Assembly: GCA_026874595.1 (NCBI GenBank) | Contig: CM049308.1 | Span: 17,048,001 to 17,112,000 of the forward strand | DNA: 64,000 nt | Direction: 5' to 3' | DNA from: Sipunculus nudus | Lineage: Eukaryota > Annelida > Sipuncula > Golfingiida > Sipunculidae | Shown: in pieces, positions 19,736 to 32,600 of the stretch | Position numbering within the stretch: position 1 is the stretch's first letter | Layout: the number at the start of each line of letters is the position of its first letter | The notes under the pieces: generated by a model | Databases searched by the model: none | The model's input: only the letters and a program-made list of their open reading frames with translations | Told to the model about the DNA's origin: nothing | Translations under genes and position numbers: made by a program

Positions 19736-22539
19736 CAGAAATTTCAAAATTGCATGCATAAAATCATTTTGAGTTTGAAATACATGCAGTCTCCTTGTAT
19801 GTTCTAAAATCAAAATAAGAATGAAATTTCACTTGACTTTTTTAAAATCACATTGCCTATGATTTAAATCTGATCATTCAGATAAGGTATCTGAGGTTTT
19901 TACTAGCATTACCTCTGCACATATATTTGTGTTGCAAAGGCCTTTTATCAAATCACCCTAGCTGCTATTATCTGAATCACTGAATGAAGATTGCATAATA
20001 TAATAACTAAACATATTGCCTGTCAGGATATTTATCTTTGCAAATGAAAGATGGCAAACAATAGAATAAGAACTGTAAACTGGGAAAATTGTTTTAATAT
20101 AACTATTGAAGCATTAGTTGATGCAGCTTTGGACTGCCAAGATTGCTTATATATTCATTTTATAAACATACATTAGCCTTGAAAAGCTCAGAGGAAATAG
20201 TCCTGCTAACTGGTGATAATTAAATAGTAAATATGTTTGGTGAGCTAGCACTGTGCACTTTATAGACTATATCAAAGGTGCAGGAGTCTTTCATGATCAA
20301 ATATTTCTATAAGTATCATTATTTCAGCTATGTGACAGTAATATGTGCATAAAATAACCATGTGAATGTATGAATACCAGTCAATTATAGAATGAGACAG
20401 AAAGTGGCGATTAGCTGAAGTATAATTATAAACATTTAATTTAATAACTGAAATAAAATGCTGTAAACAATATTAATATTCCATTTTTAAATCAGAATAA
20501 ACCATGTCTGATAAGTATATATTTTAATGTGTAATATATGAAAATTGTGGCCTGAAACCATTCATAAAATGCAATAAAAAAAATTGGTTCTCCAGGTTTT
20601 GTTTTGGAAACCTCCAAAATATGGCGTTTGGTCCTCCGTATCTTGTTGCATATCCCTCTTGGTTTTTGTATAAGTCACATGTTGTCAGGACCCAAAGAGA
20701 AGGCTTGAATTTTGTAATGCAAGATTCCTTTTTTGAAGACTAAATATTACAGCTGTAAGGTCAGCCGTTGGCTCCAGCCACCTTGATCTACCTCTATCTA
20801 TCGTAACTTCATTCTTCTTTTCTGTTAGTAACTGTTGTTATATAAGAAAATCTGTAAACCTTATATACTTTGTGAAAGGTTATCTCATGTATGACAACTG
20901 TGTGTGACTTTGCATACTAATACACATTGGTCAGTGCCATGAGAGCCTCGTTGTGTCCTGCAACATGAATGTTATTATAAAAGCTGGATGGAGAGAGAGA
21001 AAAAGAGAAAGAATGAAAGAAAGAGAGAGGGAGAATGAGTGAAAGCAAGAGAGAAGGATAGTGCTTATAGGAAAACCGTTTATCAAAAATTATTATATAA
21101 CTAATGATTAACAGATATGGACAGACAGAGCTGATCACTTTATGTCCCATTCTTCTGTGGCAAGAATATATGTTTATATAATTAGATTCTAAATTTTTAT
21201 TACATTAATTTTTTTCTTACTTAATAAATCCTTAAACAACTGCTTTAACCCTTTACTGTTTGTATTTGGTTGTCACAAAACACCCCCCTTACTGTTCAGA
21301 TTAATTCTAGGTTTCTCACATTTTCAATTTTGACACACTGTACATTAATGTTATGATTGATAATGTGATCAATTTTTGGTGGATCCTTATGAAAATTTTA
21401 ACACATATTACAGAGATACCAAGCAAGAGGTTAATGACTTAACCAATCATAAATTTCACATATATCTATTAGTAGAACCAGGTAAATTAGGTAAATTCAG
21501 GTAAGTATATTGTCTTTATTGTTTTAGCATATTTGTACATGAATGTCTATAGTATATCAAAGTGAAGACATTGTAAATTTAGGAACAACAAGGGAATTAT
21601 CATCCGCCGGTACCTGGTGTACTGTCATGGAAGATCTAGGTAAAACAGGTTAATGAAATATTATTAAGGTTATTTAATTTATTATAGGTTTGCAGTTCTG
21701 AAATAAATTAGACAAAACAATATATGATTTGTTCGAAGTAATTTATAAAATAAAAATAAACTTGTATATTTGACATGAATTATCATGTTGATTTAAATAA
21801 GGGTAAATTGCAATTGCCTACCTGTTCAGGTATGAAGAACTAATTAAGACCAGGTGAACTTCAAAGAAAGGTGATAAAAAATGTAAACTGACAGATTTAT
21901 CCATCAAATATGTATAAAACCCTATGAAAATAGCCAGAAGTCCACCAGAATGGTAAAATCTAACATTTACATAAGTATTTCAACCTTTGTAATGTTAACT
22001 TAGATTGTTTTGGTACTCCCGGTAAAGCGTGTATTTCCCATTTTGTCGCCCAGTGAGAGTTCTTTGCGGGGAATCCCCGTGAAATTGCATGATGGTTAAC
22101 AGTGTCAAAACGATGTCAGACATCTTTTTTTATCTTAAGACATAATAAACATTCTCGAATTTCAGTCAGTAAACTTTATTGAACATCTTTTCATATTTAT
22201 TTTGTTCAAAACATATTCTGAGATTTATCAAAGCACAAGGTCTATCGAGCGGCAAGTCCGATGGCTGCCATCTTGAAAATTTGTGACATCGCTCCACCTT
22301 CATAACAGGCATCATAAACACAGAAAATGGCTTTAGGAATGAGAAATATTCACATTTTAAGTACAAAATGATAATAATTTAGATAGGTACCGATCTTTTG
22401 TGGAAGTTTTATATGAGTTATTGTCATAGCAACCCGGCACGGCCAGTTGAAACATTGCGCTGGTTGGCGAACCTTGTGTCACTTGCCGACTCATTTCAAC
22501 CAATCGGCTTGCCAACAGAGTCATAATTAGAATTTAAAT
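19736..22539. other. No recognised gene; GA-rich tract
   Basis: AT-rich sequence. An (AGAG/AAAG)n tract lies at 20990-21057. I searched the minus strand for MCM8 helicase motifs (Walker A with GDPGLGKSQ, IDEFDKM) and saw none. Two aggtaaattaggtaaattca-type direct repeats lie near 21480-21510. Confidence 0.45.
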
Positions 22540-23027
22540 AATAATTCCTTTCAAACAATAACAATAAAAAAAACAGTCCCTAGCTTTAATAATTTTTTGT
22601 GTTAAGTGACCTAATATTTTTTATGATTTTTTTACAAAGTGCAATATGTTTGGACTCGTAACTTTTTTAAATTGTAAAATACAGACCAAATTTCTTGCTT
22701 GTACAAAGGGACTATATAGAGGAATATTTATGATAAATATGAGAAAAAACAGATGAGTGGTTTGGATATTAGGCAGTCCTGAATTGTGAAAATAGTTTTT
22801 TAATAAAAAAAATTGAGGTTTTTCCTTAATTTCTCACTGGAACAAAGTTGTAAAAACCCAGTTTTTGGCTTTGTAGGAGATCTTCGGGACATCTAACATC
22901 ATGCCAAATTTTGGGTTCCTAGGTCTTACGGTTTCAAAACGTGCCACATCTACAGACAGACAGATGGACGACGGACAATAAACCACGACTATAGCTCAGA
23001 TGACTTATAGTCAGCTGAGCTAAAAAA
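22540..23027 (+). mobile_element. Hairpin-ended element D, copy 1
   Basis: Shares phrases with 25200-26340 (gattttttacaaagtgcaat, aggcagtcctgaattgtgaa, ggtcttacggtttcaaaacg, gtgccacatctac). A GACA/GACG tract is followed by a long near-perfect hairpin at 22992-23022 (tagctcagatgact..agtcagctgagcta) ending CTAA. Architecture matches elements A and C. Confidence 0.75.
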
Positions 23028-23566
23028 TACACTGAAATCCTATTATCACATCACCACCCCAATGAAGTGACAAATGTCCTCTGACCTCAATAAATATGCT
23101 CCAATTCTTCTGAGAACAATAATAAGGCGAGCCACCTTAGCGGTAAAATATTCACAATGAATTGAATATGCATAAAATTGCTGATAAAACTACTTAGAAG
23201 TTACTGTGGCAGCACCAAAGGATAACAGATGGACATAAGGATGGGTGCTACCCCTGCAATAATATAACCAATCCATTAGATGGATGTATAATAATACAAA
23301 TAATAGAAGGACAAACACAGGCATGCCCCTGCCATCATATGACCTATATGTACAATGGGTGTATAATGATACCATTAATGGATGGACATATATACAGATA
23401 TCTGTTAGATGTGTGTATAATAATACGACCCATCCATGAGACGGGTGTATTAAATTGAAACAAAATAATTAATACAAAGATACAAGATGGCACTGAAAGG
23501 AATGCAGTGCAAATGAAAATTGTAGAAAATCTGAGACGGACCTTTTAAAAATAAGTGACAACTGAC
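23028..23566. repeat. Degenerate GGATG/GGGTGTATAATAATAC repeats
   Basis: Between 23225 and 23455 the phrases ggatgtataataatac, gggtgtataatgatac and gtgtgtataataatac recur with intervening gatggacata. There is also one cctctgacctcaataaatatg unit (23079) of the TGACCT family E. This lies in the intron immediately 3' of the last MCM8 exon found. Confidence 0.6.
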
Positions 23567-23635
23567 CTTCATCTGTGCTAATGACTTTGACAATTCCTGC
23601 CACTGTCACCATATCACCGGGTACACATGAATCAA
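23567..23635 (-). CDS. MCM8: MCM8 coding exon 11, last one found
   Basis: 69 nt, acceptor atattttcgacag, donor GAAG|gtcagt, phase 1 both sides. Reads VDSCVPGDMVTVAGIVKVIS then TDE, the VDSCVPGDxVTxxGIVKV block. The next expected exon (family phrase CMFLLYIEAN) is not visible to the left. Confidence 0.93.
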
Positions 23636-26600
23636 CTGTCGAAAATATGGCAAGTTATTTACATGGTATTTGTTTATTATTATTAATATCTAGATCATTA
23701 TACACTTAAGAGTAAACAAGGGACCCATTGGTCACGGCGCTCAGCTGTTATATATGATAAAAAAATATGATTAAAAAATTAGGCACATGCTTGTGTGTGT
23801 GGAAATAAATATAAGCTATATTATGAGTTGTTGGTGTTTAGCTTATGTATGATTTTAATAGTATCTTTGGAAACAGGGAAGAGGATTGATTTCATTTATT
23901 TTATTAACAAATGGAGTGCTATTGTCACACATATTTTGACTTGGCCATATAACTTAAAAGCAGAACATATAATATAAGAGTTTAACTATTTATTAAAAAA
24001 ATTACAAATTGTCCAATATATAATTTTTATTAAAAATAATAAGAGAATTGTATGGTTTTTTAAAATAAAACAAAACTGAAATGATTATTAAAATAATATC
24101 AAAGAATATATTCATGGATGCATTCATGAATACATTTGGAAAGTATTTGCACTGGTATATATATACTTTCATTTTTACCTGAATTCCCATTCTTATGCAA
24201 GAAATTTTATAATGGAGTACATATTCATATTCGTATTCAAATACATTTGCAAAGTATTGCACCATGTCTGGTATTTATTCAGTTTTTACCAAACAATGAT
24301 GTTGAGAATCCATAATATACAAAATTCACACATTTAAATAATGATCATAAGTACCTGATTTTATGGCTTTTTTCATATTAAAAAAAATAAATGTAATATA
24401 TTCATTTTGTAACATATTCATCAATGTACACACTAGACACAGTAGGAATCTAGATTAATATTATCACCTGCATCTTTGTCTATCATTATTTTCTTTCATA
24501 TGATCCCTAATGATTAGTAATGAATTATATGATTTATTTTTTATTAAAATTTTCATTAAAATTGAACTGAAAAATACCATAGGTGACTGCATGGTGTTAT
24601 TTGGAATACATGACATTTTATCAATTGATACAAGATTCTTATATCATCAGTAACTGCAAGTTAATTTCCTGTTATTATCAACTAACAAATTCTTTTTTTA
24701 TTTTTCTTTAATTTGTTATTAAAAACCAATAAAAATTTATTAATTTATTGTTTATTATATTGTTAGTTAAAACTACTAGATGAGTTGGGTTGGACACCTG
24801 GATCAACTGTGGCTGGCCATAAGCTGCCTGGCTGCGCCAGTGTATGCCTCGCATCAAGCGTGCATAATTTGATGAAAGGTCAACAAGGTAAACAAACAGG
24901 AGACTCAAGAGGGGCTGGGGAGAGCTAAGGTCTGACATGGTCTCATAAAAACATTAATAAAAGCTACAATTTTTGGCCAATTTCTTTCAGCTTTCTAAAT
25001 TAAAAAACTGAAATCCTTATGTGTGCATGATATGAAAATTATATCAACAGTGCTCACAGGAAACAAACGTGCCATGGTCAAAGTTGGGCAAAATTTAAGG
25101 TACTAATTTTATATTTATACTAATAACATATAAAATTTGAAAAATTCAGAACTAATTTTGGGTATTCAATTGAATCTTGATAAAATAATGTTACATCCCT
25201 GACAAAAAATCTCTAGCTTCAGCAATCCTCTTGTTAAGGGAGTAAATATATTTCTTGATTTTTTACAAAGTGCATTATTTTTGGGCCCATAACTTAAAAC
25301 AATTACACAATACTGACATGATTTCTGGCATGTGCATAGAGACTGTATAGAAAAATATGTATATTATATATGATTAAAGTCAGATCAGTGGTTTTGATAT
25401 TAGGCAGTCTTGAAGTGTTACAATGGGTTTTAATGGAAAAATGAAGTTTTTCATTAATATCTCGAAGGTATTAAGTCCCAGTGACCAAATTCTTGGCATG
25501 GTGGGGGATTTTGGAGACATCAAATTGTATGCCAAATTTTAGGAACTGAGAGCTGAAGCTAGGGAGCTGAGCTCTAGCAAACTGTATAACACTAGCTTGA
25601 TGTAAACAATATGTTACATGGTGCTTGAAAACTTGAATAAAATCTACAGTTTATGATCATCTGGTTTCAAATTTTTGGTTTTAACAGACAAAATGCTAAC
25701 AAAAACATGCTGGGAAAATTAAATCCATAGTACTTACAGGAAAAAAACGTGCCATGGTCAAAGTTGGGCAAAATTTAAGGTACCAATTTTTTATTTTTGT
25801 TAATATTTCAAAAGATTTAAAAGATTTTGATCTAATTTTGGGTATACAATTCAATTTTGATTAATTAAAGTTATATTACTGGAAAAAAAGTTCATAGCTT
25901 TAACATGTTTTGTGTTAAGTGATCAAATATCTTTCCTGATTTTTTACAAAATGCATGTTTGGGCCAATAACTTTTTTAAATTATATAATACAGACATAAT
26001 TTCTGGCATGTACATAGGAACAATATAGGGGAATACTTATGGTAAATATGAGGAAAAATAGATGAGTAGTTTTGATATTAGGCAGTCCTGAAGTGTTAAA
26101 ATATTTTTTAAATAAAAAATTGAGGTTTTTCCTTAATTTCTCAAAGGAACGAAGCCGCAAAGACCCAGTTTTTCGGCTTGGTAGGAGATCTTGGGGACTT
26201 CAAACATTATGCCGAATTTTGGATTCCTAGGTCTTACGGTTTCAAAACGTGCCACATCTACGGACAGACGGACGGACAGACCGACGACGGACAATGGACC
26301 ACGACTATAGCTCAGATGACTTACAGTCAGCTGAGCTTAAAATCTTGAAGCAGATTAAGCTTTAAAGGGTGACATCCATATTTTTTACACATGTATGCAA
26401 AAAAAAGACTTTATTGGACAGAATTAATTACATAGGACAGAACATTTATAAAAGGATGGCAATCATACTTTTACCCATACAAAACACAGAGAGATTAATT
26501 ATAAGGTAAATTAAAGAATGCTTCAAACATTTCAGACTTTAAGATTTATGAAAACTGGAACTCTAGCTCATCTATAAAACATAATGAGTTTGATGTTGTG

Positions 26601-29600
26601 CATTCAAAAAAAGTGTTCTCAACCCTACTACTGTAAGACTTAAAGGCATTTCTCTGGAACTTTGGCCACAATCTAGATTACTATGATGAAATAAGATCAC
26701 AAGATTTTAAGGAAACCCAGTACAGTGACTTCATCCCAGCCAGGTTTATAAGTATCAGTATATAAATTTAGCAACAACCTTGCTCAGTGCTCAGTGCTCA
26801 GTGAATATAACCCAATCTTTGAAAGTGGCAGAAGCTGGCAATTAGCAGAGGAAATGCTGGCTTTAGGACTTACAAGTTTGTACAAGAAAACAGAAATAGA
26901 TTACCAAGGTCTTGGGTCAGATGACAGTCAACTGTCCTTGGGATTCTGCCGGATTCTCGATGCTCTGAGCTGATGATCTCTTGCACTCTACAAATTTTCA
27001 ACAATATATAACATAACCCTGTATATATATTTTCTGAATATAACATAGTTTACCACCTTGTGCTCTAAGAATGTCGCTTTTATAAATTTTTCAAATTAAA
27101 TTTGAAAATATTTTGTTATCAGAGTGAGTTTAAGAAATATGATAATTTACAATATAATTAATGAATAGTGACCAAAGGGTCATGACACTAAGATATAAGC
27201 AGCATGCCTTCTTACCAAACGTTTACAACTGTTACTCACTCTTTTGAAGAATTGTGTAATTTTTGTTCAAACATGTCATCTGTCAGCCTAAAAATCACTA
27301 TTGAACTTATGTTTAATAGGAACTGGGACAAAGGCCCATCACTTTAGAAAAGCACGACTTAAAAGTCAGTTGAGCTAAAGTTCTAGTTTGCCCGAAAAAG
27401 ATGGTACATTTCAAGGCATCCCCTGCTTTAGTTTTTGTGAAATTGAAGCTTTTATATGGATTTTATACCAATAAATAATTTGTTAGCTAAATTTTAAGTC
27501 ATAACCAATCTAATTTTATTCAAACGTTCCATGTTGCCCATGAAATACAGTAAAATTTAGCCAAACCAGAATCACTTTGGCAGGTCCTGCAGGTGGTTGT
27601 GTGAGTGAGTTTTCCCTGTATATGTATTCTATATCAGTATTATCAGCTAAAGTATGTGTAGACTGTTAAACAGTAACATAAATGTATGCTGTTAGTCTCA
27701 AATTCATTTTGAGCATCAACCTAAAATCTAAAAAATAAGGGAGGGGGGTGTTTGAGAAACTGAAGTTTTAATATAGACTTCTAAGATGGCTTTTTAAGAT
27801 GGATACAGCAGTTAATTTCTGAGTTGATCAGGTGATTATATAAAAAATTTTGCATGATGATAAGTACACGTGTGAACATGATGTACATTCATTCAATTTA
27901 AGGTCTAATTGTTAATTCTGTTTAATCGTCTTGAACCATCCTAATAACAGTGACCTAATTTCCTGTTTTCCCTGAGATTTCACCAAGACTTGTCTAATTG
28001 TTAAGCATAAACTTTCTTACGTGTAATAATTGTGATATGCCCTAGATGGGCAGATAGGCAAAATGATAGACAGAGACCCTCCACTACTGCTAAGCTTGAC
28101 TGAATACCTGCTCAGCTTATAAAAAATTTGATTTAATCTGAATTTTAAATATAAAATGTTTAAAGAATTAAATTGACATTTAAGCCCAAACAGTAAGGGC
28201 TAATTAAAACATACATGGCCCTGATACTCACCGAACAACCTGCCAGTCGATAGTATCTGTGAGAGTATGGTTTCTTTTCGGGTTAAAAGATTTGCTCCGG
28301 CAACCTTCTGATGGACACTAAAATATAAAGAAAAGATACATCCATACTGTCATCATATATTGTTGGTGGGAACATTTGGGAGAGATTCAAGGTAATCTTT
28401 AAGTAGTTGCACTCAATCCCATTGGTGCCTGTATCATGTGATATATATGTGCATATTCAGTGTCAACAAGAATACGGCTAGTCGACAAGCGACTCCGTGT
28501 ATCCGCCATAATAAGAGTAGGAAGGGTTAAGTGAGGCATGGATTGAGTGGCAGGGGGAAATAGAGTTACATGTGTTACATATTAGAATGGATGTCTGCCA
28601 CGTAAACATGGTTGTAGGTTGCGCCACCTGTTATTTTAACAAACACTACCCAAGATGTATACACATGCAAAATTTCAGGTCAAATCACTGCAGGAAAAGT
28701 CAAATCACTGCAGAGATATGAGTGATTTTATCCCTAAGCAGACAAACAGATGGACATTGTGCAAAAATGGCTGCAGGTGGCGCCACCATTTTTGTGTATG
28801 TTATAAAGCTATACAAGGGCTACATTTGTGTATTTTTTTTTTCCCTGATTGGTCAAACGAGTCCGGAGATATAAGCATTAATGTCTGCAGCGTGAACGTG
28901 AATGTAGGTGGCGCCACCTGTCATAAAATCAAGAAAGCTATCCAGGATGTATATGCATGCCAAATTACAGGTAATTTGGTCAAACCACTGTAGAGATATG
29001 AGTGATTTTAACCCAAGGCAGACAAACAGATGGACGCTGTGCAAAAATGGCTGCAGGGGGCACCACCATTTTTGTGTATGTTATAAGCTATCCAAGGGCT
29101 ACATTTGTGTAAAAAGTTTTTCCTGATAGGTCGAACGAGTACGGAGATATAAGCTTTGATGTCTTCAGCGTGAATGTGAATGTAGGTGGCGCCACCTGTC
29201 ATAAAATCAAGAAAGCTTTGCAGGATGTATACGCATGCCAAATTTCAGGTAATTAGGTCAAACCACTGCAGAGATATGAGTGATTTTAACCCACAGCAGA
29301 AAAACGGACGCTGTGCAAAAATGGCTACAGGTGGCACCACCATTTTTGTGTATGTCAAATGGTTCTCGAGATATGAGCTTGGATGTCATGCAGCGTGAAT
29401 GTAGGTGGCGCCACCTGTCATAAAATCAAGAAAGCTATCTAGGATGTATACGCATGCCGAATTTCAGGTGTATTAGTCAAACCACTGCAGAGATATGAGT
29501 GATTTTAACCAAAGGTAGATAAACAGATGGACACTGTGCAAAAATGGCTGCAGATGGCGCCCCCATTCTTTGTGTATGTTATAAAGCTATCCAAGGGCTA

Positions 29601-32600
29601 CATTTGTACAAAATTTTTTTCCTGATCAGTTTAACGGTTCACATGTGACCCAATAATTGGTGTAAGTTTAGGAAAAATCTGTTCAGTAGTCTCAGAGGAG
29701 TTCTCCGGAAATGGACGTGGCAGCGGCGGCGGAACCCAGTCAAAAACATAGTATTCTACAAAACTTCGTTTTGGCGGATACAATTAAATAGGTCAAACAA
29801 ATATCTCAAACAGAGAAAAGATACAAAGCTTGAACCTTATAAGGTTACAGCACTTGGCTGTACCTGGGCAACAATGATCAACCCTCATCATGCTGTGGGG
29901 TATCTTAGGGCTCACAATCCAAACTGATGTGCAAAATTTATTTGAAATAAGGAAGCTTTCTAGTACAATCCTGGTAGGATTGTCACAAGGGTTTACAATA
30001 CAGATTTTGAGACACTTTGTCCTTCTCCAAGTTAACTATAATTATACACAACCAGTATTTCATGAAGGAGGAGCGATTCTAGTGCAATTTAGACCGATTT
30101 GGACTTGCACAAGATAATTCATTGCTTAGCATTCACTGAATGTTTCATCAAAATCCATTATATTCCTCCCAAGTTAATATGGCAGAACCACAAAAAAGAC
30201 CACTTCTGACATAATTAAATATGCATAACTTAGCCAAGAATAAAACATGAGCAAGATACTTCATTGGTAAGAAATATGTTGTGAGTTTCAAGAAAATTCA
30301 TCAAATTACTCAGTTACTGCAGTGACACCCAAGGTAATGGCAGGACAGACCTACAGACACTGTCTATACCATAATGCAAAATTTCTGCAAAATCTTTAAA
30401 GATTTATAACAGATGACAACTAAAAAGACCTAATAGGATAAACTACACTTGATGTTTTTGCTCACCTTGGTTGGTATAACATACTTTCCCTCAGGTAGTG
30501 TTTCTGCCTGTTAGTGATAAATGAGAAATATTACATGATACAAATGATGATAGTGATGTGTTACAATACTTGATGAGTTACAATACTTATAAATTAGTAA
30601 ATATAACTTGGTTATTATGATCTATTTTTTCTGTGATAATCACTATTCAGATTGAGTAGCATCCAGCCATTTAAAATAACTAGTCTTGTTATACTGAACT
30701 AGTTTCTGTAACTTCAACCAATTAATGGAATCTCAAAGCCATTGAGGAATTACAGGCCATCATTTTATAATGGAATAAATCAATGTAAATTAGAAATTAA
30801 ATATGCAATGGAATATTAATATTTTTACATGCACTTCAGACAGATAAATTTCTCTTCTTTGCAAATTTCTTTTTAGATTATTTAATTATTAATCAAATCA
30901 TCAGTTCAGTGAAATTTTACCCATATAGCACCTGATGTATACCTACTTTGCTGAGCATATGAATGATAATTTACTACAAATATTTAAGATATTGATCATG
31001 CATACTTACAAAAATACCAGCACAATTTGTACACTGGAATGCCATCTTAGTACACATAGGTTTCACATTGCTCACACGGACCACCGTGCCTTTCACAGAT
31101 ATAAACTTTCCTGGAAACAATAAATCATTTACGCTGTAAACATTTATTATCCAAGACTGTAATCAAATCATGCAAAATAAATTTTATTCCAGGCTGTCTT
31201 CTTGACATGTGCTGCCTAAACAAGATAACGGAAGATATATTAAATGGAAATTGCAATCAAACTGAGAAATATTAAGTTTAATAATTAAAATAGTTAATTT
31301 TGATCACTTTGTGTAACAGTTAATGTTAAAACAGTCAATTAACTGTAAAGGTCTAAAATACAATTCAGGGTCTTAAATATTAAACTTTATGTATTTAAGC
31401 AAACCCTAGCATAATTTCTATTATGTCCATGCTGCTTCCCCATACATACACATAAGCATACTGGTCCATCTTGGTGCTTGAATACTACAGAAGTGAGATG
31501 TATCACTCAAAGTAACTCAACATTAGACAGCTAAAGCATCCTTAAGCCGTTGGCCTGCATTTGTTCTCGTGTTGTGACTAGCTCACAGCATATCTGAGCT
31601 TGAGCATGAATGACTTAGTTTTACATCAACTGATGCTACTGACTATGTAAGAATCACTGAAGTGAAAATATAATCATCAAACTTTTACCAGAGGTTATAA
31701 GACTGGGACAGTATTTACAAACCATAGCAGTTGGCCCTCAGCTGTTTTAGTGGTGTGACTGGCTCAAAGCCTGCTACACGTGCATAAATGACTGCCACAT
31801 CAACAGGTGCTGGTGGAGGGAGGGCTGCAGCTTCATCGCCCTCTACTGGCTCAGGCTTGTTCAGTTCTACAGAGATCAGCTGCAAAGAATCAAACAATGA
31901 CACAGTCTCATCACACACAATGGTGATTACACAGCTTATTTATCAAGTTATCAACCCATCTAAGCATATACAGTAAAACCTCCCATGTCCTTGATCACCT
32001 TAGTTTAGAAACCACCTCAAAATAACGAGAGTTCTCACAGTCAAAGTTCTCACAGTCAAAGTTCTCACAGTCAAAATTAATTTTTTGCTCTGTAAAATAA
32101 GACCTCGTTTAGAACCTCCACAAAAATGTGACCACTTTTGGAGTTCCCTTTGGTGGTTGTAATTCAGAGGTTTAACTGTATATGTAAATTTGCGTTTATG
32201 CCTTACAATTATACATGTTGAATAAAACTGCATTTTCATGGATGTAACATACATTGATAATTTTATATATACATATTAAAACAGACATATATATATGAAA
32301 CATACAGGGATTTAAGGAATCTTTTTGATTTACTGCTGCAATATATTGTCAAGAATGAAGGTATGAGTGCTATTTTATGAACAATGCAGCAAAATAACAG
32401 GGGTGCATGTTCTGTTGAGCATACAATGATATATACAAATGTGTGATAAGGTGCAATCGAAGATAATATAAACTGTTATTTAAATCTACCTGATGCATTG
32501 CCAAACCCATGCACTTGAGGATCTTTTCTGGGTTGTTTTGCAGTTCACTTTGAAATTCTGGTATGCTCTCTGTTAAAACTGTACAGAAAAATTAAGGTGA

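Noticed and set aside
23190-23455. Possible CRISPR-like spaced repeats
   Set aside because: The repeats are degenerate, unevenly spaced and in animal DNA; nothing resembles a CRISPR array.
28653-29398. Set of short frames resembling each other (MYTHAKFQV, WSNHCRDMSDF)
   Set aside because: They are translations of the tandem core of element G on both strands and recur at 37520-38340; not genes.
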